DNA of 64,000 bases from Phocoena phocoena. Its lineage: Eukaryota; Chordata; Mammalia; Artiodactyla; Phocoenidae. The notes under the pieces were generated by a model. It was not told the origin of the DNA, did not search any database, and saw only the letters and a list, made by a program, of their open reading frames with translations. Made by a program: the position numbers and the translations under genes. The DNA lies in contig NC_089234.1 in assembly GCF_963924675.1 (NCBI RefSeq), positions 56,787,682 to 56,851,681 of the forward strand, written 5' to 3'. Each line of letters begins with the position of its first letter. Positions within the stretch are counted from its first letter, which is position 1. Positions 12,296 to 24,062 of the stretch are shown here, one piece after another.

Positions 12296-13201
12296 GAGTG
12301 GCCTCTTGAAAAGATGCTCATCATCACTAATTATCAGAGACATGCAAATCAAAATTGCAAGGAGGTATCACCTCACACCAGTCAGAGTGGCCATCATTAA
12401 AAAGTCTACAAATAACAAATGCTGGAGAGGCTGTGGAGAAAAGAGAACCCTCCTGCACTGTTGGTGGGAATGTAAATTAGTACAGTCACTATGGAGAACA
12501 GTATAGAGGTTCCTTAAAAAACTAAAAATAGAGTTGCCATATGACCCAGCAACCCCACTCCTGGACATATACCCAAACTATAATTTGAAAAGATACACGC
12601 ACCCCTATGTTCATAGCAGCACTATTTACAATAGCCAGGATATGGAAACAACTTAAACATCCATCCACAGATGAATGGATAAGGAAGATGTGATACATAT
12701 ATATCTCAATACAACGGAATACTACTCAGTCATTAAAAGGAATGAAATAATGCCACTTGCAGCAACATGGATGAACCTAGATATTATCATACTAAGCAAA
12801 TTAAGACAGAAAGAGAAAGACAAATACCCTATGATTTATATGTGGAATCTAAAATACGACAAAAATGAACATATCTACCAAGCAAAAACAGACTCACAGA
12901 TATAGAGAACAGACTTGTGGTTGCCAGTGGAGGGGAGGGGGGAGGATGGGGAGTTTGGGATAAGCAGATGCAAACTATTGTATACAGAATGGATAAACAA
13001 CAAGGTCCTACTGTATAGCACAGGGAACTATATTCAATATCCTGTGATAAACCATAATGGAAAAGAATATGAAAAATAATATATATATATATATATAACT
13101 GAGTCACTTTGCTGTGCCGCAGAAATTAAATGCAACTTTGTAAATCAACTACACTTCAATAAAAATTAAAAAACGAAACAAAAACAAAAATAGAGTGGCC
13201 T
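12296..13201 (+). mobile_element. 5'-truncated L1 with 9-bp TSD
   Basis: The body is 12305-13192. It holds the ORF2 C-terminus, including the Cys-rich motif [18 protein letters not shown] (about 12420-12473), then the conserved IYLNTTEYYSVIKRNEIMP region (open frame 12675-12905). A 3'UTR with a (TA)n run (13079-13097) and an A-rich tail follow. Flanking direct repeats GAGTGGCCT sit at 12296-12304 and 13193-13201. Frame breaks between the ORF pieces make it nonfunctional. About 890 bp of roughly 6-7 kb remain, typical of 5' truncation. Confidence 0.9.
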
Positions 13202-13480
13202 GAGAATACCTCTCTGAGGATTTGACACTAGAGTTGAAACCTCAATGACAAAAAAAAAAAAAGCCAATCTCACAAAGATTTTAGGGCGGGGAACGCTAGT
13301 CAGGGTGGACAGCCCCATGTGGAGAAGACAACAGTGTGCTCAAGCCACAGGAAGGTGGGCACTGCATCTGGAGTGTGATGCCAATCTGGGGACAGAGAAC
13401 AGGAGCCTGGGAAGGGAGCAGGGCCAATTCATAGGAGGCCTGGAAGGTTCCAGGAGACCTCCCGCTAAGGACAAAGCATT
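13202..13480 (+). repeat. Ancient repeat, right part (tentative)
   Basis: CCTCTCTGAGGATTTGACAC, then GAGTTGAAACCTCAATGAC and GGGAGCAGGGCCAATTCATA, follows the order of an old mammalian repeat (cctctctgaggaggtgacatttgagctgagacc...gcagggccagatcat). It appears to continue the piece left of the L1. The A-run at 13248-13261 is a local expansion. Confidence 0.4.
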
Positions 13481-14788
13481 AGCAGGCACAGTTACTGGAG
13501 AGACAGAAGACATCCCAGCACCCGTGGGGCACGTTCTCAGTAGGAAACGTCCATTCTCATCAAATTGTCTGTTTGTCTCTGAGCCTGGAGACATGGTTGT
13601 AAATTCAGATCAGACCTCAAGATTCCAGAACCATTCCCTGATTTATCTGTAGATAACTGAGACTTGCAGCTCGAGGATTCTACTCGTTTCTCACAATGGT
13701 TAATGTAGAGACTCTTTCCTCTATAAAAATCACCTCAAACAGTAATTGTCCTTTTTCTGTGGTGAACTGTAATCCAGGAAAAAGAGTGCCTTATAAACAG
13801 TGCCTCCACTGCAGTATTTCTCTTCTCTCTTCTCCCCCGACAGCCCAGGGACAAGTATTCAGAACCTTACAGTCCAAGCACACGATTCAATAAAAGGCGG
13901 CTGCCCCTTCCAGGCCCTGACTCAGCCGAGGGAAGAGGAGAAGCAGAAACTTCCCTTCCAGATGTGCAATGAGGGGAGAAAGTCACTCTGTCCTCAGGGG
14001 ACAAAACAGTGCTGTGAATTTCAAAGGCGGATGCCCCAGAGGCCCCACAAGACTCACTCCACAAAAATGTTTGATGAATGACCATGGCAGGCATCAACTT
14101 TGCAGATTAATGACTAAAAGAGTTTAGTTTATGTCTCAGTGGAAGAGGATAAATTTTCTCTTGGCTTTGAGAATCTGAGGGATTGAGAAACCCAGCTAAC
14201 CACAGCACTTCTGCCTTCATTCACAATGCTTTACCATGGATCATTTACTTTCTACATTCCCCTTTCAGTGGGTTTTCATAAATTTAAGCGAAACAGGCAG
14301 CATGTCTGTGTTCTGCTTCTTTTGCAATACGATGGCCACCAAGTCATTAGAAATTGTCTTTAGGTTGGTATGGCTGGTGGAAAATCACTGAGGTTTGTTG
14401 TGAAATTCATTCTCAACTCATAACTCAACTAGACACTGAGTGGATATTTTTCCAACTTTAAATCAGGCTGCTAAAAAGTACTGGCATCAAATTAAAAATG
14501 TATGTCAAGGCTAAACCCTGTGTGTGTGTGTGCGTACACATGCATATGTGTGTATTTTACACAGTGTAAACTCCCTACCCAGAAGTTAAAGCACAAGCTA
14601 AAACCTGAGCCCAGGAGTCAGGATTATGATTATTTTTTTCTGCCCTCCCCCATTTCTCCATCTTAACAAGGCCTTATTCTTTCACATCCCATTAAACATT
14701 ATGGACAATGTTTCCATGAGAAGAGATATTATTACTTGGCTACCCCCATGTCATATTTTGCATGAACCATCATATATATGAACTAATC
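13481..14788. other. No gene recognised; GT microsatellite
   Basis: A (TG)n run with interruptions lies at 14518-14556. The rest shows no gene or classifiable repeat. The 135-codon ORF at 13245-13652 starts in an A-run inside the old repeat and resembles nothing known. Confidence 0.5.
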
Positions 14789-15235
14789 CATCATCTTTCT
14801 TGAACAATTACAATCTGCCTAGCCCTGTTCTAGGTATTTCTTGGGGACACAAGGAGAGAACAAGGCATGCTCTATACCTCACAATCCATCCAAGAGCATA
14901 TGTGGAACTTCACAGAGCACTACAAGGTGGTAGGCGAGTAGGAAGGCATGTGAGACATCAAAGTACATAGAAAATGGTCTGGAAAGGGTTGTGTGAAGTA
15001 AAGGGCATTTTTATGAGACCTGGAAATACAGGTAGGAGTAAGACAAGAACAGAAAAGCTAAAGGAAGGGGATATTCTGTCCTAAGCACAGTGACATGGGA
15101 GGTGAGGGTGGGAAAGCAGAAGATGGGTTTCCATGTGAGAAGGACTAGGTAATAAAGAAGCAACACATCACAAGGGCTCTTAGAACATCAGAAAGAAGGT
15201 GAACAGAGAGTCTTTATGGATTATTAAGAGAGGGT
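14789..15235 (+). repeat. Ancient interspersed repeat relic
   Basis: GCCTAGCCCTGTTCTAGGTATT and TTGGGGACACAAGGAGAGAAC, then CACAGAGCACTACAAGGTGG and TTTATGAGACCTGGAAATAC, follow the same motif order as the other old repeats here (tgccaggcactgttctaggcactggggatac...). Strongly diverged. Confidence 0.4.
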
Positions 15236-16329
15236 AGGTGAGGGCCACAACACGAAAATAAAAGTTTAATTTCCCAACTACTTGGAATATATTTTAAGAG
15301 AAATTGCAGGCAGGTGATGTGCATTACATGAGTGATACATATGGACAATTGTCAATTCTACTTTGGCTTCTCATTAAGAGAATTAAAAACTTGATATTTT
15401 CCCCTTTTTTCAATTAGCACACAAAAAAAATTGAAGACAACCAATCTCAAATAAATGACATTTTTTAATGACATAAAATGTTTCCTAAATGACATACAAA
15501 TGGTTTTAGAAACACTGCCTCCACTCTTATGTGTAATCAATAAGGACAAGACAAAGATGACTTATTTTACAGCCAATGGCCAACGTGAGGGATTATTTGT
15601 AGCAGGTAAAAGGCAATTAATGAGAATTCGATTTGCTTTCCTGCCTTAAAACAAGACAGGCTCATTAAAAGCACACTGGTGACAAACAGGATGACTAACT
15701 TTTTAGAACGCCAACCCAGGGTGCATCCATGCCAGAATCCACCCCCCAAAATAATCCATAACAAGTCATGATACACATATATAATTACTTTAACATAAAA
15801 ATATGAAAAATCCATTTTTATTTGAAATCGTATGTTATTTTATATGATTTACCCTTCATTGATATAAATCCTATTATTTAAACAAAAAGGAAGACTAGTT
15901 AACAGTGGCAGTTAATAATAATTAATAGGAGGACTAACTAAACAGATAATATATGGGAGAAAAATTTCACAATATTTTTATGTTTTTTCTTATCCTCTGA
16001 CATAGCTATTTATTTTAGCTTTTTAAACTCTCTATTGGATATTTAAATTTTCCTATCTTATTATCTTATTCTATATTCTTAAAATACATAAATATATGAC
16101 TTTTTGAAAGGATAATGAAAATACAATAGAAACAGATATCTGCATTTAATAAAAAATAACAATGACATGTTTCTTTCTGTCTTACGATAACAGGATATTT
16201 TTAGTCCTGCTATTCCCTTTTCTAATAGTACTTCTCTGAACTGCCTAGAGCCTTTAGGATACCTTCTTTTCCTTTATATAGTAGTAACTGAATATATAGT
16301 CAAATGTAAGATTCTGTTTGACTTGTGGC
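15236..16329. other. AT-rich DNA, nothing recognised
   Basis: No gene, RNA or classifiable repeat. ORFs of 60-80 codons occur on both strands without family resemblance. Confidence 0.45.
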
Positions 16330-18205
16330 TATGCTCTTATCAAGCCCACATTACAGTGTTCTGCTGTCAGTCCAATGTGGAGACATCAAACTAAACACCA
16401 TGTCAGCGAAAGCACTTCAGCGTGGAACATCTCAGAGTTTACTTAACTAGCAAGAACAGGATCTTAGACTTATAGGAATTGGTTTCCAGCTCTCCAAAAA
16501 TGTTCCTTCACTCTGTATCTACATGCTTATTTTGACAGGCCAGCAGTTTGTCAATCAGATCGTTGCATTTATAAATTCATCATAGAGATGGTTCATGTCC
16601 ATTGTTTTTAAAACATGAGGGAGCAAATTAGATGCCATCATAAGTTAAACTTCTTTTTCTCAGGGAAAGTAGTTTTAAGGCACAGAGGTAATTCAAACTT
16701 GTGAAATCGCAGCTGGATTCCAAGTAAGTTATAGTTTTAGTAAAGAAATTGAGAAAGACCTATTTGACTTGGCTGTACTGTGGTGACATTTTTTGTTGTT
16801 GTTCAGAAGCACCCTATTTCCAAAAAACCGACTTCCAAAAACTGAGTTTTTTTCTTTGTATGATCTTTTGTCATATCCTACACATAACATCAAACAAATC
16901 AGGTCATTCTTTTCTAGGCTCTCTGTGACCTCTTCATAGATTACCAAAGAACTGTGGAGAAACAGCATATAAATTTCTGTTTTACTGTAATCCTTTTCTC
17001 CGTTCTCACCCTCGAAGTGTTCCAAATTAGAGAAGGACATTCCTCTTGTCTCATACTTTGAAAATATGATTTAGAGCAGGCCAGCATTTTAACATCTTTT
17101 CTGTGGCTGGCAATAATGACAGCCATTTTGTACGCACGTATCGAAAAAGGCTGCCTCCTTCCATTTCTATAACTTCAAAAATTTCAAGTGCTTCTGCCTG
17201 TTTTGAGGAAGCTGAAAGTGACCAAAAACTTTCATTATGAAAGCTTCAAAATCATAGGGAAGAAAATCACGCCCCTTTTCACCAGTGTTGTAGACAGGGT
17301 GGACAGGATGTTTAGCTGGTGAGATCGTTTCATTTTCTTTGGTAAGGACTTTAAACACTGAATGGATTTTGCCAATATTTACATTTGTATTATCTGCCAA
17401 TATGCAGATAGATGAGTGAAGTATAGCTTGTGTTTAGACAATCTTTTGTTTTACGTTTTCTGCAGTTTCATTAAAATCTTCATCAAAAACAAGAAGATCC
17501 TTTGAAGCTCCATTTTCCAAGTCCAAATACTGAAAAGCCAGAGAGAACATCATCTTGTTGCTGTGATTTGAGGGGTCACTTGATCTACCATGGAAAGCAT
17601 GGTTGTTCATCAGACCTGACAAAATTAGCTCTACTCTCTAGGGGGGCAACTCATGTTACCCCAAGTTTCCCCTCTGTTCGACATTTTAACGGCATTTTAA
17701 CGGCATAGGACATTTTAACGGCAACCTGTGAATCAGGAAATACAAGTTTAATCAGTTTCATAGAGCGATCACAAGAACAATATGACAATGCAGCTTGTCT
17801 ATGTGACATACCCAGGCTAACTCAGTGGGGACCATGTCCTGCTAAGCACTGGTGTCTTCTTGGAAGACGAGAAAGCTTTTGACTGATTTAGAAGTACTTG
17901 TATGTCTCATGCCAGGACTGTGAGATTCAGTTTTCATATGTGCCTTCACATCTTCTCCACCGTGTCCAATTGCAAATTCTTTTTTTTTTTTTTTCAATTT
18001 TTAAAAATTCTCTTCTACATACTGTGCAAAATGCTGTTTGATTATTTACCGGCCAATTCAATTGTATGAGTCCTTCCATCTTTCATTAAAATAACAGTCA
18101 TTTAACCTTCTTTCTCTGGGATGTCTAGGTCATGCTGGCATTGGTGTTATAATCATCCTCATCTTTACGATCTGAACTCTTAGAAAATATGGTCACAATA
18201 GTCAC
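16330..18205 (-). pseudogene. Decayed hAT-transposase-like, BED-finger gene
   Basis: Read on the minus strand in shifting frames, the segment follows a hAT-superfamily transposase-like protein from end to end. Near its start is a TTF/BED-type zinc finger: FCTVC at about 18013-18030, then GHGGEDVKAHMKTESH ending near 17920. A middle part has SSDPSNHSNKMMFSLAFQYL (17434-17622), ADNTNVNIGKIHSVF (17167-17400) and CSKSYFQSMRQEECPSLIW (16941-17126). A C-terminal piece encodes FSLMSPHWTDSRT (16362-16398), matching the hAT dimerisation-domain pattern. The span of about 1.87 kb fits an intronless gene of some 600 codons. Multiple stops, frameshifts and a small internal duplication (17682-17721) make it inactive. 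It could be a relic of an autonomous hAT transposon or a retrocopy of a domesticated hAT-derived mammalian gene. No terminal inverted repeats or A tail were recognised. Confidence 0.75.
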
Positions 18206-20839
18206 AATGTAAAAATTAAACTAGCACTATCTTGATACAAAGCCCAACAGTTAATCCACAGACAAAGTCAAATAGATGGATTGTTAGCACTCATAATCAC
18301 GATGTGCTGAAGATGTACATTTAAGTTGCATCAACTGGAATGAAACAACAGTGGATGATTCATTAGTGTGAATTTCAAATCATGGTTACTAACACAAGGC
18401 AGGAAAACAGTGACAGCAACTACAGAAGGTGAATAATCTATACTGTATCTATTTGGCACTAAAAACAGCATTGCTTACCACGCCTATGTTTTGGGGCTGC
18501 CATAATGGGTTTTATATTTTTCCGCCAACCTTTGGCATCCATCATCAAAACCCAAGATTTTTTGTATCCCGGCAATGGAATTCCCAGCATGCAGAACTTT
18601 CAGTGCTAAAACCAGGGCAGTGGTAGGCAATCCAGGACGGTTCACACTGCTAAGACTTGATGCTGTTCAGCATAAATACTTGCAGAGTTTGGAACAAAAG
18701 GAACCATAAAGCCAATCATCTTCTCTCAAGACACAATGAAATAATAGATGGAATAAGCTATTTATTCAGAAATGCATCTGGGAAGTTATGATCCACATTC
18801 AAAAATGAGCTGAATGCAGAAGACGTCTATCTGAAAACTGGCCAATTTGGTCTGTCCAAAGGTAGAGACATTTAAGATGACTCAAAACCTATACAACTGA
18901 TGGCTGTGACTTGTAAAAATGTAGGAGGAACAAAATCTGGTCCAGGTGAGAATAAGTCATTATGTCTTTGTCTTTATAATTCATCAAAGCTAAACTCTCA
19001 AAGTCTAAACCCAGTACGGGAATACTCTAAACCTCTATTCGAATGGGCTGTACTATCTAATTTTTAAATCTTTGACTGTTTCATAAACAGGGCAACAAAA
19101 CTATTAGTACCTTTTTGCTTTTCCCCGCATGGCCAATTCTGTTTGGCTGTTTCCAAAATATATATTCATATGAACACTGGCCCATTACTATTAGTAGGAA
19201 AACCTTGGAGGAATGTATGAATATACTTAGCCATGCCCAGTGGAAGCCTCACCAGGGACTACCCTTACTCACTTGTCAAAAAAGGCTCTAACTTGCTTCT
19301 GGAGCAGCAGCACCCGAAAGGCAAACAAAGAGACACTATGTTAATCAACCGTGTAGATAAATATATCTGAAGAACACTGGAACTAAAAAGTGTCAAACAG
19401 GGTTCCAGATTATAGATTTCCCATATTATTTAGTAGGGTTATGTGCAATGAGCACCTTCAGAGCTGGAAATCTTGCATTTGTGTCCCTAGTTTATTTGAT
19501 CAGGAACTTTTAAAATCTTGGAACACTTCTCTGAAGCAATGTTCTACAAACTACAGTTTGGGATACATGGATATAAATATAGCAAAATGTTAAAACTGGA
19601 TTCTTTTTCAGGTTCAGCTGAAGCCTCAAGACCATAGAAAGAACTAGACCCACATTCCAAGATGGGGAGCCAGATCACCCAGGCAGGACCTGCGATGGAG
19701 GGATCTAAGAACTGGATTTGTAATGCTTAGGTGACCACATCTCTCTACGTTACTAAAAAAAGATGTGGGATGGGGTAGGAGAGGAGTTTGAAATTAGGAA
19801 GTGGAGATTTCTTTAAAGAGAATTTTAGGTTTGCCTGCAATGCTTTACCTCCATGGAGAAGGGTTAGAGGGTGAGATGGAGTTCAGTGGATCACTTGGAC
19901 AGCTTGGTGTGTGTCCCTTGCATTTTCAGGGTCAGAGTGAACTGATTTCTGACTTATGCCTAAAAAATTTAACAAGTGAAAAAAAGACTACGGCTGAGGC
20001 TGCTTTCTAGGTGGCTCAGTAAAAGACGCCTGTTTTGAGGTGGGGTATGTTAGCCATACCCCACTATTAATAAGTCAAAGATGTATATCTCAGGCCCTCA
20101 GATCAGGGCCAAGTACAAGACAAGGCCCCCTGGGTTAATCTTGGATTCTGCCCTGCTGGAGGCACAGAGGTCTCAAAAGAGAGAAGTCCTCAGATGTCCA
20201 GGATTTGAAAGAGGAATAACGAGTGAACCGCCTCAGGGGGTGGATTTATTGTCATCAAGAGAACTGCAAGTGAGAGGACTCCAGCTGTTCATGAAGCAGC
20301 CTAAGGAGAAGGGTCAGGCTACACATCTGCCCCTGGAAGAGCAAACCAGGGCCAGGTTGGCAGCAAGTCTGCTTCTAACTCCTCCTTCTCTTCCCTCTCC
20401 CCACCGGACCCACCTGGAGAGTGGAAATGAGGAGAAGATGAAAGAATAAAGGAAGAAGACACTCCTCAGCCCACAGAGGAGGCATTACCTGTGGGTGAGT
20501 TTCAGTTCTCATTTTTACCTTAGATTTGTGATATTTATAACGGAACCCAGAGTGTTTCAAGACTCAGTAAACAGAGGACTTACTATCTAAGAGCGAGCAG
20601 CAAGCTCTGGGCACTGACTGAGATTTTACTCAGAGGCAGAGGAAGATCTAGTCCTACAGAGTGGATACACAGGGGCAGTTGTCAGTAAAATAATAAAGCT
20701 GTGTTGCACCCTAGCATGTACCACTAAACTAACATTTTTGTTAAAAGCACCAATGGCTTCGTATGAAGTACCTGAGGACCATCCTGTCATTCTGTGACTC
20801 AGAGGCCCACTGCGGGGAGGAAGCTGCAGTCCCTTGCAT
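18206..20839. other. No gene recognised
   Basis: No classifiable repeat or gene. ORFs on the plus strand at 18429-18626, 19801-20010 and 20081-20449 (122 codons) show no known family. The 20081 ORF is rich in charged and Pro/Leu residues but lacks a domain I recognise. Some of 18.2-19.4 kb could be the 5' flank or untranslated part of the hAT-like relic. Confidence 0.45.
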
Positions 20840-21015
20840 TTGCATGGCACTTCCACATCCAGCTTCTCAACTGACCCTCACAACTCTACAAGGTAGCTGG
20901 GTAGGTATGACTGCTCCTCCTTTACAGAGGAAGAAACTGAGGATCACATCTGTGACTTGGCTTATCTAAAGTCTAAAAACCCAGGCACTTGCGGATGCAA
21001 GTTGTAGAACTCTGG
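20840..21015 (+). repeat. MIR-like SINE
   Basis: TGCATGGCACTTCCACATCC, then CCCTCACAACTCTACAAGG, TTTACAGAGGAAGAAACTGAGG and AACCCAGGCACTTGCGGATG follow the MIR order (tcacaacaaccctatgagg...ttacagatgaggaaactgag...). Confidence 0.65.
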
Positions 21016-22559
21016 TCATCCAAACTTCTTGTTCATTGCTTTTTACAACACACATGCTATTTGCTTTAAAGGACAAGAGGAGAGGTCACTTGCAAACACT
21101 AGAATCCATTTCTCCAACGTGATTGGAAATGACTTCTCAGTGAATACAACTGAAATACTTAGAGCTGTTAGGTTTTCTAGATAACAACATCAGCTTTGAC
21201 GTAAAGTCAAGAGTAGCATAAAGCAGTATGACCCCAGGCAGAGTGGCTTAAAGTCTTTTCCCAAACCCGGCTGGTTGCTCTAGATAGCTGGATGGATTTT
21301 GTTTTTCTCCCCCCTCAAATAAGTGGGGTGGGGGGTGTCTCTTTGATTATATGCAAACAAAATACTGTGTATTAGTAACTCTTTTGGCACAAAGCACAAG
21401 ACCTATTATCGGTTTTTTGTTTGTTTGTTTTAAACTGGCACAAAATCTAAGAAAAGTCTCAAGGTGCAAATGATCTACAGTCCATTTAACATCATGTTTG
21501 CTTATTTTTATGAGACCTCATTATTGCTCTTTACCCTAAATTATAGTTACATTCCTGGATCCATTTTCCACTCTTCTGTAAACTCCCAAATACTGTTTTT
21601 ATCTGTATTTCCAAATAATCTTCAATACTTCATCAAACATTCACATCACATAGATGATGTGTTAGACCAAGGCAAGGATCTGTGGAACCGAGTAATTTAA
21701 CCCAGAGCTGTGAGCCCAGTTCTCTCCCAGGGGAAGTGCCACATGTCTTATCAGAATTATAAGGGAAAATCCCCAGGTTGCAACATTTCACAAAGATTGA
21801 GTCCTTTGGCTCCTTGTTGGACTAGCATTGAAATATCTAGGTTTCTATATTTTTACATTATTACTTAGCTAGCCAGTTGTGTCCTAATTATAAAATGGGC
21901 CATCTTTTTTGTAAAAACTTAATTCACACCCCCTTCTCTTCTTCGTAATGGCCCTCTCCTAATCTTTGTCATCCTACTTTTGCCTTTGCCCCAGTAGGAA
22001 CTAAGCTCTTAAGGCTCCTGGTTCCTCCAACATGGAAAAATTCCCTGAAAATTTTTGTGTAAACAAACTTGGCTAAGCTGCTGCAATTTAGGGTCAAAAT
22101 TTCCCCAGTCTTACTGAAACAGCAGCTTAAAGTAATAACAACTGCCCCTGGAATAGCAAAAATAATCCCTTATAGCTATAAATTATAGTTTTACACCACT
22201 CTAATTTATGTCAAGCAAAATGATGAAGTGCTAAACAAATGTAAGATTGTATTTGTATTAAAGTTGCCCCTTTCTCTGTCAAAATTCCCACTTAAACTTT
22301 GAGGTTGGGTTTAGATATCAGCACAGCGAAATGTTCCCCCACCCTGCAAGCACGGCTAATTAACCCCTTCTTTGCACCTCCCAGGTCTCTGTTTATACAA
22401 CTCCAATAGCCTATCTCATGCCATTGAGGTTATTTACACATGTATTTTCACTAAATATTCCTTGAAGGGAAAGACTCTCCACCTCCATGTCCTGGTCCAA
22501 TTCTTAGGAACTCAAAAAGTGGTGTTGACGTGAGCTATCCATAACCCTATAAAGAACCC
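21016..22559. other. No gene recognised
   Basis: Includes a G-rich patch at about 21324-21340 and a short TTTG repeat at 21411-21431. No gene or repeat family was recognised. Confidence 0.5.
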
Positions 22560-22705
22560 ATGAAACCATTATCCTTTTTTAAAAACAAGCAAACTAAGCC
22601 TCAAAAAGATGAAGGGATCTTCCCAAAGTCAGAGATCTCGCTAAGAGAAAGGCAGAACGTGAATCCAGATACCCGCAGTTCCAGCGTCCATGTACTGATA
22701 CTGTA
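22560..22705 (+). repeat. MIR-like SINE fragment
   Basis: CATTATCCTTTTTTAAAAAC, AAACTAAGCCTCAAAAAGATG, TCTTCCCAAAGTCAGAGATC and GTGAATCCAGATACCCGCAG match the MIR order (cattttacagatgaggaaactgaggc...cccaaggtcacacagc...gattcaaaccc). Confidence 0.65.
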
Positions 22706-22871
22706 ATCCCTGTCTTTGGGAACTCCTTTCACGGAATGGTCCCTGTGAGCTCAAAGCAACTTAGCTATGGTCATTTTGTTTATTTAACCCAACAAATAAA
22801 AACGTTTGCTTTTAAGAAACAAAATTCTACCTTTTTTCATGGAGAAAAGTTGTTTATGCCAACAAACTAAT

Positions 22872-22978
22872 AAGAAAGAGAGAAGGGGAAAAGAAAAGAA
22901 TGAAAAAAAGGAAAGAAGGAAAGAGAAAAGAAAGAAAAGGTGGGAAGGAAAGGAGGGAGGAAGGGGACAGATGGACAG
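22872..22978 (+). repeat. Polypurine tract
   Basis: About 100 bp of nearly pure A/G built from GAAA, GGAA and GGGA units. It generates Lys/Arg/Glu-rich or Ser/Phe/Leu-rich artefact ORFs on the two strands. Confidence 0.85.
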
Positions 22979-23127
22979 AAAGTATGAGCAAAAGCATTCC
23001 ATGTTAACTTATGTCATCAAACTGAGTTTCAACCTGCCTTTCCAATTTCATACACCACCACTACCCTCTACTCATCCTGTGCTCCAGTTAAACTGGTCTA
23101 GTTGTGACAATATTGAGGATAAGCAAC

Positions 23128-23388
23128 TAAAAACAAATTGATTTTTATACTGATCTTATATCCTGCAACCTTGCTAAATTCACATTACTTCTCGTAGCTT
23201 TTTGTAGATTCCATTGCATTTTCTACACAGATGATCATGTTATCTGTGACTAGAGCTTTTCTTCTTCCTTTCCAACCTAGATGCTTTTTCTTTCTTGTTC
23301 TCTTGCCTTATTGCACCGGCTAAAACCTCCAGTACAACGCTGAGTAGAAGTAGCAAGCATGTGTTTGTACTTTTTTTTTTTTTTTAAA
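23128..23388 (-). mobile_element. Old L1 (L1M) ORF2 fragment
   Basis: Antisense of the L1 reverse-transcriptase region: TTGATTTTTATACTGATC, CCTGCAACCTTGCTAAATTC, GATGATCATGTTATCTGTGAC (the position of the FADD active-site codons, here altered) and CCTCCAGTACAACGCTGAGT. A T-run (23371-23384) adjoins the right side. Highly diverged. Confidence 0.75.
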
Positions 23389-23564
23389 TGACAAAAATGA
23401 TCGAGTATTTTTCAGGCATTAAGTAAAGTCCACACCAATTAAAGGTGAAGAATCGGTGTGCACCCTGAGGATATCCTGACCTGGTGGAGGAGATCTCTCT
23501 ACTGGTAAGACAGAAAACCAGATAAGGCTGGAAAGATAAGGCCAGAACAGGTCCTTGAATAATA

Positions 23565-23765
23565 AAAGTAACAACAGCAGTAACAGGAGCCCCAATACTT
23601 ATAGAAGGACTACTATGGGTCAGGCACTGTTGAAAGATCCTTATATGTAAACCCATTTGACTCTTCCATCTTATCCCTGTTTTATAGGTAGGGAATAAGA
23701 GACACAGGAAGATAACTTGTGTCTCCACAGCCAGTGTTCTCAAGAGCTGGACTAAACTGCCTTCA
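23565..23765 (+). repeat. MIR SINE
   Basis: ACTACTATGGGTCAGGCACTG, TCTTATCCCTGTTTTATAGG and CCAGTGTTCTCAAGAGCTGG match the MIR order of size-fractionated motifs: tactatgtgccaggcactg, then ccccattttacagatg, then the 3' part. Confidence 0.75.
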
Positions 23766-23782
23766 GTTACCATGTCTTCATT

Positions 23783-23985
23783 AATAGGTACTAAGCGTCC
23801 ACTCTTTGCTAATTACTCTGTCACTTTCAATTAATTTAACTATCACAATAATCTTGTCTTATAAATGAAGGAACTGAGCTTCAGAGAGTTGAAATGACCT
23901 GTCCAAGGTCACCCAACTAGCACAAGACTCAAACCAAAGTGTTCTGACTCCAAATTCAATAGTTTTTCCCACACCCCCTGATTCT
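23783..23985 (+). repeat. MIR SINE
   Basis: TCACAATAATCTTGTCTTATA, GAAGGAACTGAGCTTCAGAG, CTGTCCAAGGTCACCCAACTAG and TGTTCTGACTCCAAATTC give a full run of MIR core motifs. It lies directly after another MIR in the same orientation. Confidence 0.8.
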
Positions 23986-23993
23986 TCTTCAAA

Positions 23994-24062
23994 TAGCTAA
24001 TATTTATATAGTACTTTGCAGTTTACAAAGATCATGATCACATTTATACCTTAACTGCCACT
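23994..24062 (+). repeat. MIR-family fragment
   Basis: TAATATTTATATAGTACTTTG and CAGTTTACAAAGATCATGATC resemble the start of a MIR-type element (gcgctttacagtttacaaagcgctttcacat). Short and tentative. Confidence 0.45.

Noticed and set aside
13245..13652. 135-codon plus ORF
   Set aside because: It starts in an A-run in an old repeat and shows no family resemblance.
20081..20449. 122-codon plus-strand ORF as a gene
   Set aside because: No known domain, no splice or promoter context, composition compatible with chance.
22806..23141. 111-codon Lys/Glu-rich ORF
   Set aside because: Product of the polypurine tract.
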